Of a stretch of 64,000 nt of DNA, positions 56,079 to 64,000 are shown piece after piece (the first letter of the stretch is position 1; each line of letters opens with the position of its first letter). This DNA is from Paenalcaligenes faecalis. Its GTDB lineage: Bacteria > Pseudomonadota > Gammaproteobacteria > Burkholderiales > Burkholderiaceae_B. A program made the translations under genes and the position numbers. The stretch covers positions 1,970,001-2,034,000 of the forward strand of contig NZ_CP106841.1 in assembly GCF_027557445.1 (NCBI RefSeq), given 5' to 3'. The notes beneath the pieces were generated by a model, which had not been told where the DNA came from, did not search any database, and saw only the letters and a program-made list of their open reading frames with translations.

Positions 56079-57386
56079 ATGCAGCACCCTTCCTACCCCG
56101 AGCTAATCCGACTCGCCCTACCTATCATAGTAGCTAATGCCGCTGTCCCCTTATTGGGCTTAATTGATACCGCTGTCATTGGGCAGACAGGCTCTGCCTC
56201 GGATTTAGGGGCTATTGCTCTAGCCGCATTAATCTTTAGCTTTGTGTACTGGGGGTTTGGATTTTTGCGGATGGGTACCACGGGTTTTGTAGCGCAAGCC
56301 TTAGGGGCCAAAGATAAGCGCGAGCTGCATGCTTTACTCTTTCGTACCTTACTCGTGGGATTCAGCATTGGCGTTGCACTCATCCTGTTGCAATACCCCA
56401 TAGAAAAAATGGCTACTCATTTCCTCAGTGCTAGCCCTGAGGTCAACGAACGAGTTCGAGACTATTTTTATATTCGAATTTTAGGGGCGCCAGCTACGCT
56501 AATGACCTTCGCCTTACTCGGAGTCCTGATTGGCATGGGTTGGACGCAACAGCTACTGTGGGTACAGCTACTCTTAAATGGCCTCAACGTAGTCTTAAAT
56601 ATCCTATTTGTAGTGGGGATGAGTTTAGGTGTCGCTGGGATTGCACTTGGCACGGTGCTTGCTGAATGGGTGGCTCTGTTTTTTGCGTTGTGGATTGTCT
56701 TCAAGAAAATGGGGATTCACCATCCTCAACAACGTCTCTGGCAGCTACGCAACACCATTTTTGATCGCACCCGTCTTATGGCTCTATTGAAAGTGAATAG
56801 TGACATTATGATTCGCACCCTAGCGCTGATCTCTGGCTTTGCCTGGTTTGCTAAACAAGGAGCGCAACTTGGGGACCAAACCCTAGCTGCTAACCATATT
56901 TTGCTGCAGCTCATCTCATTATCGGCTTTTTTTCTGGATGGTTTTGCCAACGTTTCTGAAATGAAGGTTGGTCATACTTATGGAGCTAAAAACAAATTAC
57001 AACTACAGCTCATTGTAAAAAAAACCACTGTGTTAGCAGTTATCAGCTCTTCTGTTTTAAGTTTACTTTTTTTATTTTTTGGGCCGACTATTGTTTCTTT
57101 ATTAACTCAAGACTCTCTAGTTCAAGATATAGCCAATCGTCACCGCCATTTTGCTGCCATTTATATTTTTACGTCTTTCGCTGCTTTTCAATTAGACGGT
57201 ATATTTATCGGACTTGCTAAAACCCAGCCAATGCGAAATTCAACCGTTTCGGCATTCGTTCTTTTTGTTATTTTTAGTGTTTGGTGGACTCCTATTTTCG
57301 CCAACACGGGGTTATGGTGGGCGCTAATCAGCTATATATTATTTAGAGCTCTTTTTTTATACTCCTATTATCGATCCTTGTTCTAG
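56079..57386 (+). CDS. MATE-family efflux transporter (DinF-like)
   Basis: The 435 residues have about 12 membrane helices in two related halves. The pattern begins 'LIRLALPIIVANAAVPLLGLID' with the conserved Asp-Thr-Ala of 'IDTAVIGQTG', and 'WGFGFLRMGTTGFVAQALGA' is characteristic of DinF/NorM proteins. It exports cationic drugs or other organics using Na+ or H+. Its 3' part is noticeably more AT-rich than the 5' part. Confidence 0.88.
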   Translation: MQHPSYPELIRLALPIIVANAAVPLLGLIDTAVIGQTGSASDLGAIALAALIFSFVYWGFGFLRMGTTGFVAQALGAKDKRELHALLFRTLLVGFSIGVALILLQYPIEKMATHFLSASPEVNERVRDYFYIRILGAPATLMTFALLGVLIGMGWTQQLLWVQLLLNGLNVVLNILFVVGMSLGVAGIALGTVLAEWVALFFALWIVFKKMGIHHPQQRLWQLRNTIFDRTRLMALLKVNSDIMIRTLALISGFAWFAKQGAQLGDQTLAANHILLQLISLSAFFLDGFANVSEMKVGHTYGAKNKLQLQLIVKKTTVLAVISSSVLSLLFLFFGPTIVSLLTQDSLVQDIANRHRHFAAIYIFTSFAAFQLDGIFIGLAKTQPMRNSTVSAFVLFVIFSVWWTPIFANTGLWWALISYILFRALFLYSYYRSLF

Positions 57387-57416
57387 CACCGGGGAAAAAT
57401 ATAAAGGCGCTAAAAA

Positions 57417-57460
57417 GCACACCCACCAAACAAATCGATTGATTCGTTTGGTGGGTGTGC
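57417..57460. terminator. 20-bp stem-loop between the MATE gene and pgk
   Basis: Left arm 57417-57436 and right arm 57441-57460 pair over 20 positions with one mismatch, 4-base loop. AAAAA precedes it and TTCATTT follows, so it can act for both convergent genes. Confidence 0.8.
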
Positions 57461-57475
57461 TTCATTTAAAACCCT

Positions 57476-58672
57476 CTACGCCTCTGAGCGCTGCTCCAGT
57501 ACAGCTACAGCCGGTAGTTTTTTACCCTCTAAAAACTCCAAGAAAGCCCCACCACCTGTAGAGATATAACCTACTTTATCTGCAATACCGAACTTTGCAA
57601 TTGCAGCTAAAGTATCACCTCCGCCAGCAATAGAAAATGCGTTAGAGTCAGCAATAGCATTTGCAATCACTCGGGTTCCACTAGCAAAAGCAGGAAATTC
57701 AAAAACCCCTACAGGGCCATTCCAAACAATAGTACCGGCATTACGCAGAATTTCGGCTAATTCATGTGCAGAGTCAGGCCCAATATCTAAAATCAAATCA
57801 TCTTCTGCCACTTCGGCTGCCGCCTTGGTGGTTGCCTCAGCATCTGTAGAAAAACTTTTGGCACACACCACATCTCTGGGAACAGGAACAGCCGCACCAC
57901 GCTCTTGCATATGTGCAATAACGGCGTTTGCCTCGTCAATCTGATCCGTTTCCGCTAATGATTTACCAATAGCCAAACCATTTGCAGCCATAAATGTATT
58001 GGCTATACCGCCGCCTACAATTAACTGATCTACCTTATCTGATAAAGCGCGCAAGATAGAAAGTTTAGTAGAGACCTTGGCCCCACCCACAATAGCGACT
58101 AAGGGACGCGCAGGGTTTTTTAATGTTTTGCCTAAAGCATCTAATTCTGCGGCTAATAAGGGACCTGCACACACAATAGGAGCAAAGCGAGCTATGCCCT
58201 CTGTGGTCGCTTGTGCCCGATGAGCCGTACCAAAAGCATCATTAACAAATACATCACACAATGCTGCCATTTTTTTAGATAGCTCAATATCATTGGCTTT
58301 TTCGCCTACATTACAACGGCAGTTTTCTAGCATCACGACATGACCGGGTTCAACATCTACCCCATCAACCCAATCACGACGCAAAGGCACTGGCAACGCT
58401 AACATTTTGGATAAACGCTCAGCCACAGGAGCCAAGGAATCCTCGGGCATCACAATGCCCTCTTTAGGACGACCTAAGTGCGATGTCACCATCACGGCCG
58501 CACCCGCGTCTAAGGCCATACGAATCGCAGGCAACGAGGCTTTGATACGAGTGTCTTCGGTAATTTCGCCATTACTGAGAGGCACATTCAGATCTGAACG
58601 AATAAAAACGCGTTTGCCTTGTAACTGGCCTGCGGCAACAAGGTCCGCCAAAGTGGTAATGTGTGTAGTCAT
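57476..58672 (-). CDS. pgk: phosphoglycerate kinase
   Basis: The 398 residues have '[18 protein letters not shown]', '[10 protein letters not shown]', '[16 protein letters not shown]' and '[13 protein letters not shown]' (nucleotide loop). It transfers phosphate between 1,3-BPG and ADP. The open frame to 58705 is not homologous; start is at 58672. It follows gap with a hairpin between. Confidence 0.96.
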   Translation of the reverse strand: MTTHITTLADLVAAGQLQGKRVFIRSDLNVPLSNGEITEDTRIKASLPAIRMALDAGAAVMVTSHLGRPKEGIVMPEDSLAPVAERLSKMLALPVPLRRDWVDGVDVEPGHVVMLENCRCNVGEKANDIELSKKMAALCDVFVNDAFGTAHRAQATTEGIARFAPIVCAGPLLAAELDALGKTLKNPARPLVAIVGGAKVSTKLSILRALSDKVDQLIVGGGIANTFMAANGLAIGKSLAETDQIDEANAVIAHMQERGAAVPVPRDVVCAKSFSTDAEATTKAAAEVAEDDLILDIGPDSAHELAEILRNAGTIVWNGPVGVFEFPAFASGTRVIANAIADSNAFSIAGGGDTLAAIAKFGIADKVGYISTGGGAFLEFLEGKKLPAVAVLEQRSEA

Positions 58673-58695
58673 GAAAGAGGTATAGACAAAATAAA

Positions 58696-58713
58696 GGCGG
58701 GGCAAGCCCCGCC
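58696..58713. terminator. hairpin between gap and pgk
   Basis: GGCGGGGC AA GCCCCGCC, perfect 8-bp GC-rich stem; on the minus strand followed by TTTATTTTG. A likely attenuator or mRNA-processing site within the tkt-gap-pgk operon. Confidence 0.7.
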
Positions 58714-58729
58714 TAGATGGTAATGAGAA

Positions 58730-59746
58730 TTACTTAGCTGCCATCATCGCGGCTGTAGTATCGAGCATACGAACAGAGAAAGCCCACTCGTTATCGTACC
58801 AAGCGGTGACTTTAACTAAGCTACCAGATACTTTAGTCAATAACGAATCAACAATACTAGAGGCTGTGCTGTGATTGTGATCAATAGAGACTAATGGCTC
58901 ATCACAATATTCCAGCACCCCTTTTAGACGTCCTTCGGCTGCTGTCTTTAAGATGCCATTCACTTCTTCAACCGTCGTAGCGCGACCTGCCACAAAGGTC
59001 AAATCAACCATCGATACGTTAACAGTAGGCACACGTACCGCAAAACCATCTAGCTTGCCATTTAATTCAGGCAACACCAAACCCACAGCAGCAGCAGCGC
59101 CAGTTTTTGTTGGAATGATGCTTTCTGCTGCAGCGCGAGCACGACGCAAGTCTTTATGAGCCACATCAATCAACACCTGATCATTGGTGTAAGCATGAAT
59201 TGTGGTCATCAAACCATTGACCAAGCCAAGCTCTTGGCTTAGTGGCTGAACCAAAGGAGCCAAACAGTTTGTGGTGCAAGATGCATTTGATACAACGGTA
59301 TCCGTTGCCTTTAGTACATCGTGGTTTACACCGTATACCACAGTTGCATCTACGTCTTTGCCGCCTGGAGCGGAGATCAAGACTTTTTTAGCACCAGCGA
59401 CCAAGTGAGCACTTGCGGCTTCTTTGGTGGTAAAGCGACCGGTACAATCTAGCACCACGTCTACATTTAAATCACCCCAAGGCAATTTAGTTGGATCACG
59501 CTCAGACAACAAACGAATACGATCACCATTGATAATCAAATACTGATTGTCTTCAGATAACTCCACGTCGGCATTGAATCGACCATGAACAGAATCATAG
59601 CGAGTCAAATGACGAGCCACTACATCTTGACCAGGGGCATTAATAGCAACGATCTCGATGCCATGTTTTTTACCGTACTCGTAGTGAGCACGTAGAGTCA
59701 TACGGCCAATACGACCGTAACCGTTAATTGCGACACGAATGGTCAT
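58730..59746 (-). CDS. gap: glyceraldehyde-3-phosphate dehydrogenase
   Basis: The 338 residues have the Rossmann loop GYGRIGR (9-15), the active-site [12 protein letters not shown] with Cys157 and the His184 region HAYTNDQ. The second beta strand ends INAPGQD (35-41), with Ala37 where NAD-specific enzymes have Asp. Such Ala is known from NADP-using gluconeogenic GapB-type enzymes, so NADP may be accepted. It lies 14 bases behind tkt. Confidence 0.95.
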   Translation of the reverse strand: MTIRVAINGYGRIGRMTLRAHYEYGKKHGIEIVAINAPGQDVVARHLTRYDSVHGRFNADVELSEDNQYLIINGDRIRLLSERDPTKLPWGDLNVDVVLDCTGRFTTKEAASAHLVAGAKKVLISAPGGKDVDATVVYGVNHDVLKATDTVVSNASCTTNCLAPLVQPLSQELGLVNGLMTTIHAYTNDQVLIDVAHKDLRRARAAAESIIPTKTGAAAAVGLVLPELNGKLDGFAVRVPTVNVSMVDLTFVAGRATTVEEVNGILKTAAEGRLKGVLEYCDEPLVSIDHNHSTASSIVDSLLTKVSGSLVKVTAWYDNEWAFSVRMLDTTAAMMAAK

Positions 59747-59760
59747 TATATAAGTCTCCT

Positions 59761-61806
59761 TTACAGAATATTCTCTACGGCTTCAACAAGTTTTGCCGCT
59801 GTAATACCAAAATGTTCAAATAATACACCTGCGGGGGCAGACTCACCGTAGGTGTCTAAACCTATTACGGCACCATCCAAGCCCACATATTTGTACCAAC
59901 CTGATGTTGAGCCCGCCTCGATAGCAACACGTGGCACATTAGGCAACAACACGCTATTACGCCAGTCTGCTGACTGCTCATCAAATACATTTGTACATGG
60001 CATAGATACAACCCGAACCGCAATACCTTTAGCTGCTAATTGCTGTTGCGCATCTAAAGCGAGTTCGACCTCGGAGCCGGTAGCAATCAAAATAGCTTGT
60101 GGGTTTTCAGCATCTCGCAGTACATAACCACCACGCGCAATTGCAGCTGTTGTCGCCGCGTCACGCTCTATAAAAGGCAAGTTCTGACGAGACAACAATA
60201 AAGCACTAGGTCCACCAGCTTTTACATTCATACCCACGCTTTGTGGACGTGCTAAAGCATGAACCCAAGCTACGGCTGTCTCTGCGGTATCGCATGGACG
60301 CCATACATGCAAATTAGGAATTAAACGTAAGCTAGCCGCATGCTCTACCGACTGATGGGTAGGTCCGTCTTCGCCCAAACCAATAGAGTCGTGCGTAAAG
60401 ACATGAATAACGCGTTGACGCATCAATGCAGCCATACGAATAGCATTACGCGAGTAGTCTGAGAAGGTCAGGAAAGTACCGGCGAAAGGAATATAACCAC
60501 CATGCAACGCCATGCCATTCATCACAGCAGACATACCAAATTCACGCACACCATAATTGATGTGACGACCAAACTCAATGCCGTCCGCACCAACGCGTAA
60601 CGGTTTTACATCAGGCCAATTGGTTAAATTTGAACCGGTTAAGTCAGCAGAACCACCTATCATTTCAGGTACAACATCAACCAAGGCGGTAATTGCTAAT
60701 TGCGACGCTTTACGTGTCGCAACGGTTTGAGCGTCGGCATTTGTTTTTTCGATGAAAGCGTGAGCTTTTTCAGCAAAATCAGCGGGTAAGTCACCACTCA
60801 TGCGACGAGTTAACTCGGCGGCTAACTCAGGGAACTCAGCCTGATACGCTGCAAACACCTGATTCCATGCAGACTCAACCTGAGCGCCACGAGAGGTTGC
60901 ATCCCATAACTCATACACATCAGCAGGGATTTCAAACGCAGGGTGCGGCCAATTAATAGCCTCGCGTGTTAAGGCGATTTCCGCATCCCCTAAAGGAGCA
61001 CCATGGGATTTTTCAGAGCCAGCTAAATTAGGAGACCCTTTACCAATTTCAGTGCGGCAACAAATTAATGTAGGACCATTTTTATCTGCCGCCATGGCTT
61101 TGGCCTGGCTAATTGCTGCATTAATCGCATCCGCATCATGGCCATTAACCGCTGGGATTACATTCCATCCATAACTACGAAAACGTGCGGGGGTATCATC
61201 GCTAAACCAAGGCTGTACCTGACCATCAATGGAAATCCCATTGTCATCATACAAAACAATTAGCTTAGATAGCTTCAAGGTGCCAGCTAATGAACAGGCT
61301 TCGTGCGAAATGCCTTCCATCAAGCAACCATCACCTGCAAAAACATAGGTAAAATGATCGATAATTGTGTGATTAGGACGGTTGAACTCTTTGGCTAACA
61401 TGGCTTCGGCCAATGCCATACCCACCGCATTAGTAATACCCTGCCCAAGTGGGCCTGTCGTGGTTTCGACTCCGGCGGTATAACCTACCTCTGGGTGACC
61501 AGGGGTACGTGAGTGCAATTGACGGAAATTTTTGATTTCCTCTATAGGCAAATCGTAGCCTGTTAAATGCAGTAACGCATAGATCAGCATAGAACCATGA
61601 CCATTTGACAAAACAAAACGGTCACGATCAAACCAAGCTGGATTTTTTGGGTTATGTTTTAAATGCCGATTCCATAAAACCTCGGCAATATCAGCCATCC
61701 CCATCGGGGCTCCAGGGTGCCCGGATTTGGCTTGTTGAACGGCATCCATGGCTAAAGCGCGAATCGCATTGGCCATAGTCGTAGCGGTGGAAGATGGAAG
61801 ATCCAT
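59761..61806 (-). CDS. tkt: transketolase
   Basis: The 681-residue thiamine-diphosphate enzyme has '[20 protein letters not shown]' (substrate His), '[17 protein letters not shown]' with the Mg/ThDP motif GDG, '[19 protein letters not shown]' and '[10 protein letters not shown]'. It exchanges two-carbon units in the pentose phosphate pathway. First gene of the tkt-gap-pgk operon; divergent from rsmE across 168 bases that should hold both promoters. Confidence 0.96.
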   Translation of the reverse strand: MDLPSSTATTMANAIRALAMDAVQQAKSGHPGAPMGMADIAEVLWNRHLKHNPKNPAWFDRDRFVLSNGHGSMLIYALLHLTGYDLPIEEIKNFRQLHSRTPGHPEVGYTAGVETTTGPLGQGITNAVGMALAEAMLAKEFNRPNHTIIDHFTYVFAGDGCLMEGISHEACSLAGTLKLSKLIVLYDDNGISIDGQVQPWFSDDTPARFRSYGWNVIPAVNGHDADAINAAISQAKAMAADKNGPTLICCRTEIGKGSPNLAGSEKSHGAPLGDAEIALTREAINWPHPAFEIPADVYELWDATSRGAQVESAWNQVFAAYQAEFPELAAELTRRMSGDLPADFAEKAHAFIEKTNADAQTVATRKASQLAITALVDVVPEMIGGSADLTGSNLTNWPDVKPLRVGADGIEFGRHINYGVREFGMSAVMNGMALHGGYIPFAGTFLTFSDYSRNAIRMAALMRQRVIHVFTHDSIGLGEDGPTHQSVEHAASLRLIPNLHVWRPCDTAETAVAWVHALARPQSVGMNVKAGGPSALLLSRQNLPFIERDAATTAAIARGGYVLRDAENPQAILIATGSEVELALDAQQQLAAKGIAVRVVSMPCTNVFDEQSADWRNSVLLPNVPRVAIEAGSTSGWYKYVGLDGAVIGLDTYGESAPAGVLFEHFGITAAKLVEAVENIL

Positions 61807-61974
61807 GAGATGCTCACAAGGGGGCTATTAGCAAAAAGCTACTACACCCATTTAGTCAATCAGAAGTTCTAAAGATGATGATTTTACCATTATTGCGCAG
61901 CACAAAGCGCCGCCCTGTTCTGCACAGAGGGTTCAGCCCTAACTTTAACGCATTTACTTTGTTTTTGTACAACT

Positions 61975-62721
61975 ATGAGCCTACCCCGTTTTTACTTTGA
62001 GCACGACCTAACCGCGCAGCAAACCGTAACCCTAACCAAAGAGTTAGCCCACTACATGCAACGCGTTTTACGCTTAGCAGACCAAAGTCTAGTCACCTTA
62101 TTTAATGGTAAAGGGGGCGAATATCAAGCCATTTTGCAATACGATGGCAAAACAGTACAGGCACACATTCAGTCGTTTAACGCCATAGAGCGAGAGTTAC
62201 CTTGGCGTCTTAGCGTCGCCCAAGGTTTAGCCACAGGTGACAAAATGGATTGGATCTGTGAAAAATCAGTAGAAATGGGCGCAACGGAACTGCTACCTAT
62301 TGCTGCCAAGCACAGCACGTTAAAACTTGCTGGAGATCGACTCGAAAAACGCTTGCAGCACTGGCAACGTATCGCTCAGGCGGCTAGCGAACAATGTGGT
62401 CGCAATCGCTTGCTGCGAGTGCATCCTGTGCAGACCCTTGCTGAGCTTACTGAGCAACTTGAGCCTCAAAGCCAACTGTTATTTTGTGATCCTGACGCAG
62501 AGCTAGACTTTCCAGAGGCCTTAAGTCAGGCCGCCCGTCTAAATCAACACCACTGGATCTTATTGATTGGCCCCGAAGGAGGCTGGTCTGAAGAAGAAAA
62601 GAAAATGGCACTCAATGCAGGTGCCATTTCTATGCGCTTCGGTGCCCGAGTCTTGCGTACCGAAACAGCTGCTATTGCACTAATTGGCGCTATTCGCGGC
62701 CAATTAGGCTGGATCAATTAA
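61975..62721 (+). CDS. rsmE: 16S rRNA m3U1498 methyltransferase RsmE
   Basis: The 248 residues have the SPOUT-knot features 'EKSVEMGATELLPI', 'AAEQCGRNR'-like (AASEQCGRNRLL), 'LLIGPEGGWSEEE' (SAM-binding) and 'RFGARVLRTETAAIALIGAI'. It methylates U1498 in the ribosomal decoding site. It ends immediately against the convergent barstar-like gene. Confidence 0.95.
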   Translation: MSLPRFYFEHDLTAQQTVTLTKELAHYMQRVLRLADQSLVTLFNGKGGEYQAILQYDGKTVQAHIQSFNAIERELPWRLSVAQGLATGDKMDWICEKSVEMGATELLPIAAKHSTLKLAGDRLEKRLQHWQRIAQAASEQCGRNRLLRVHPVQTLAELTEQLEPQSQLLFCDPDAELDFPEALSQAARLNQHHWILLIGPEGGWSEEEKKMALNAGAISMRFGARVLRTETAAIALIGAIRGQLGWIN

Positions 62722-63195
62722 TTATTCTTCATCTATGCTTGCGCCTGAATAAGGCGTAGGCGCTACCCCTGGATCTGGCTCTGGGTGTTTACCTGCATGA
62801 ATCACGGTATAACCAAAATAGCGGTCTTTAGTGCTTGCGAAATCTGATACATCATTACATACGCTAATAATAGCTGCCGCATCATCGGCCAAAGCAGGGT
62901 CGCCTGTATGTAATTTCTCTAGCCATAAATACAAGCCGACTTTTTGATCTAGCACCGTATCACACAGACAGTCATACAAAGCATCTAAATCATTACCAAA
63001 AAACTCTGGAAAATCAACGGCCTTAACAATAGCACGTAGTACAGCGGAACGACTTCGAGCGCGATCGCACTCAACTTTCAACGCTGTGATTTCAGCAGCC
63101 TGTGCTAGAGCAAAGATCCCTTCGTGTTGGGCTTCGGTGGCCTCGATAAGACCGCCGCTTTGCAATAGAGCTTGCAGCGTAGGCGCTTGGCTCAT
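62722..63195 (-). CDS. barstar-like protein (orphan)
   Basis: The 157 residues include a barstar domain (about 35-130): 'SRSAVLRAIVKAVDFPEFFGNDLDALYDCLCD' in the expected helix order and 'VGLYLWLEKLH', with a Pro-rich acidic C-tail. In many Betaproteobacteria the barstar gene directly follows a secreted barnase-type RNase gene. Here no barnase frame exists in the 200 bases upstream, and the next gene is malic enzyme. AGGAGG stands 7 bases before the ATG. It may protect against others' RNases or act as a regulator. Confidence 0.85.
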   Translation of the reverse strand: MSQAPTLQALLQSGGLIEATEAQHEGIFALAQAAEITALKVECDRARSRSAVLRAIVKAVDFPEFFGNDLDALYDCLCDTVLDQKVGLYLWLEKLHTGDPALADDAAAIISVCNDVSDFASTKDRYFGYTVIHAGKHPEPDPGVAPTPYSGASIDEE

Positions 63196-63266
63196 TACAA
63201 GGCCTCCTGAACAATATGAATCAACTGGGTTCCAATCATGGTGGTATATATCCTGCTTTAATAAAG

Positions 63267-63282
63267 TATTGCATATGCAATA
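63267..63282. promoter_or_regulatory. perfect 16-bp palindrome upstream of the barstar-like gene
   Basis: TATTGCATATGCAATA reads the same on both strands. It lies 72 bases before the barstar start, where a promoter would be expected, so it may be a regulator-binding site. Confidence 0.5.
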
Positions 63283-63318
63283 AAGATTGGCATTTTTAAT
63301 CTATTTAGACGGGTTTAG

Positions 63319-63362
63319 GCAAGTAAAGTCAGCAATAACTTTACTTGCACAAGGGTATTGCT
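63319..63362. repeat. overlapping, mutually exclusive stem-loops after the malic enzyme gene
   Basis: Stem A: GCAAGTAAAGT (63319-63329) with ACTTTACTTGC (63338-63348), 11 bp perfect. Stem B: AGCAATA (63331-63337, in the loop of A) with TATTGCT (63356-63362), 7 bp, followed by GTTTTTT on the plus strand. Both cannot form at once. Likely the malic enzyme transcript end. Confidence 0.6.
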
Positions 63363-63398
63363 GTTTTTTATGTACAACTTGCCCTTTATCTGACTGTC

Positions 63399-64000
63399 TT
63401 AGTTGCTACTTTTAGCATTAGCCTCAAGAACCGTCAAAGCCGTCATATTGATAATACGACGTACGGATGAGGTCGCTGTAAGAATGCTAACGGGGGCATT
63501 CGCACCCAACAAAAATGGTCCAATTGCAACCTTACCACCCCCATCCGTTTTGAGAAGGTTGTACGCAATATTGGCTGAATCAGCGTTGGGGCAAACCAAC
63601 AAATTCGCTGATCCTGATAAGGTAGAGTTAGGCAAAATGCTTTTGCGCATTTCCTCATCTAATGCGCAATCACCATGCATCTCTCCATCAACTTCAAGAT
63701 CAGGAGCCTGAGCACGAATTAAGGACAATGCCTCGCGCATTTTGGTGCTAGAAGGCGTGACCTCAGTACCAAAATTTGAACGCGACAATAAGGCTGCTTT
63801 GGGCTCTAGGCTGAGTTCTTTCATGCGCTTAGCGGCGGCAATCGTTAACTCCGCAATTTGCTCCGCGCTTGGGTTGTCGTTGACATGCGTATCAGTAATT
63901 GCAATCGTACGCTCGCCTAACAACAGTATATTCATTGCACCATAGGTTTTAGCACCCGGAGCCTTGCCAATGAGCTCATCCACATAACGTAAATGGTTTT
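63399..64000 (-). CDS. maeB: NADP-dependent malic enzyme, C-terminal phosphotransacetylase-like domain (partial)
   Basis: The 200 visible residues match the C-terminal PTA-like domain of hybrid malic enzymes (MaeB): 'LRYVDELIGKAPGAKTYG', 'TDTHVNDNPSAEQIAE', 'SRSNFGTEVTPSSTKMREAL', 'DGEMHGDCAL' and 'GPFLLGANAPVSIL'. The frame continues beyond the window edge, where the catalytic malic domain should be. MaeB decarboxylates malate to pyruvate with NADP+, and its PTA-like domain is regulatory (binds acetyl-CoA). A lone phosphotransacetylase is a less likely alternative. Confidence 0.85.
   Translation of the reverse strand, partial: NHLRYVDELIGKAPGAKTYGAMNILLLGERTIAITDTHVNDNPSAEQIAELTIAAAKRMKELSLEPKAALLSRSNFGTEVTPSSTKMREALSLIRAQAPDLEVDGEMHGDCALDEEMRKSILPNSTLSGSANLLVCPNADSANIAYNLLKTDGGGKVAIGPFLLGANAPVSILTATSSVRRIINMTALTVLEANAKSSN

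Noticed and set aside
54475-57386. The mog, SDR and MATE genes as a genomic island
   Set aside because: No integrase, tRNA junction or flanking repeats, and the genes look native; only the gene order is unusual.
63195-63240. Short 14-codon frame before the barstar gene as a barnase remnant
   Set aside because: Translation in all frames gave no convincing barnase C-terminus; treated as leader sequence.
1-64000. CRISPR arrays or tandem repeats
   Set aside because: No regularly spaced repeats were seen; the only guide-RNA locus is the IscB element.

Overview
The window is a chromosomal stretch of a betaproteobacterium, most likely family Alcaligenaceae. The evidence is the complete dcw cluster in the Bordetella/Alcaligenes order (mraZ-rsmH-ftsL-ftsI-murE/murF fusion-mraY-murD-ftsW-murG-murC-ddl-ftsQ-ftsA-ftsZ-lpxC), the dciA/M23 peptidase/secA neighbourhood behind it, and the fba-purC-purE-purK-sua5 and tkt-gap-pgk blocks. 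Base composition looks moderate and lower than in Bordetella. I cannot assign a genus. Nearly everything is core gene content on the minus strand; there is no prophage, plasmid module, CRISPR array or rRNA.

Layout. 1-3305: start of lptD (minus, cut by the window edge), divergent from amgK-murU (MurNAc recycling) and a membrane-anchored coiled-coil protein. 3378-7598: the D-methionine ABC importer metN-metI-metQ (minus), interrupted between metI and metQ by an IscB element with a structured 5' RNA (omega/HEARO RNA) and terminal stem-loops but no transposase. 7719-8637: an unknown gene and tRNA-Lys. 8827-12946: mnmC and a GH31-like protein that appears to lack the catalytic nucleophile. 13044-17153: suhB, an M20 amidohydrolase, yciA, mgtE. 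17145-21070: an operon of an ESS-type Na+ symporter, a YtcJ-type amidohydrolase and a COG0523 metallochaperone GTPase. 21286-43520: secA, M23 peptidase, dciA, lpxC and the dcw cluster, headed by an MraZ-operator promoter. 43799-44195: rnpB. 44252-49728: uup, pyrC, a second M20 amidohydrolase, a SWIB protein, an alpha/beta hydrolase. 49721-55098: sua5, purK, purE, purC, fba, mog. 55242-57386: SDR and MATE transporter. 57476-61806: pgk, gap, tkt. 61975-64000: rsmE, an orphan barstar-like gene and the end of a malic enzyme.

The most remarkable feature is the IscB/omegaRNA element at about 4165-5880. IscB is the RNA-guided nuclease family ancestral to Cas9. It lies in the same orientation as the met operon, and it seems to have separated the metQ start codon from a good Shine-Dalgarno sequence that now sits orphaned behind metI. 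Its guide would be the metI downstream flank, so the guide RNA may be transcribed with methionine-import genes.

Other points worth checking: a covarying A-U to G-C change in the near-universal P4 helix of RNase P RNA; a 10-bp-periodic MraZ operator that fixes a GTG start for mraZ; the degenerate GH31; the symporter/hydrolase/metallochaperone operon; a GAPDH lacking the usual NAD-selecting Asp; and several unexplained stem-loops. All family assignments come from reading the sequence; no database search was run.
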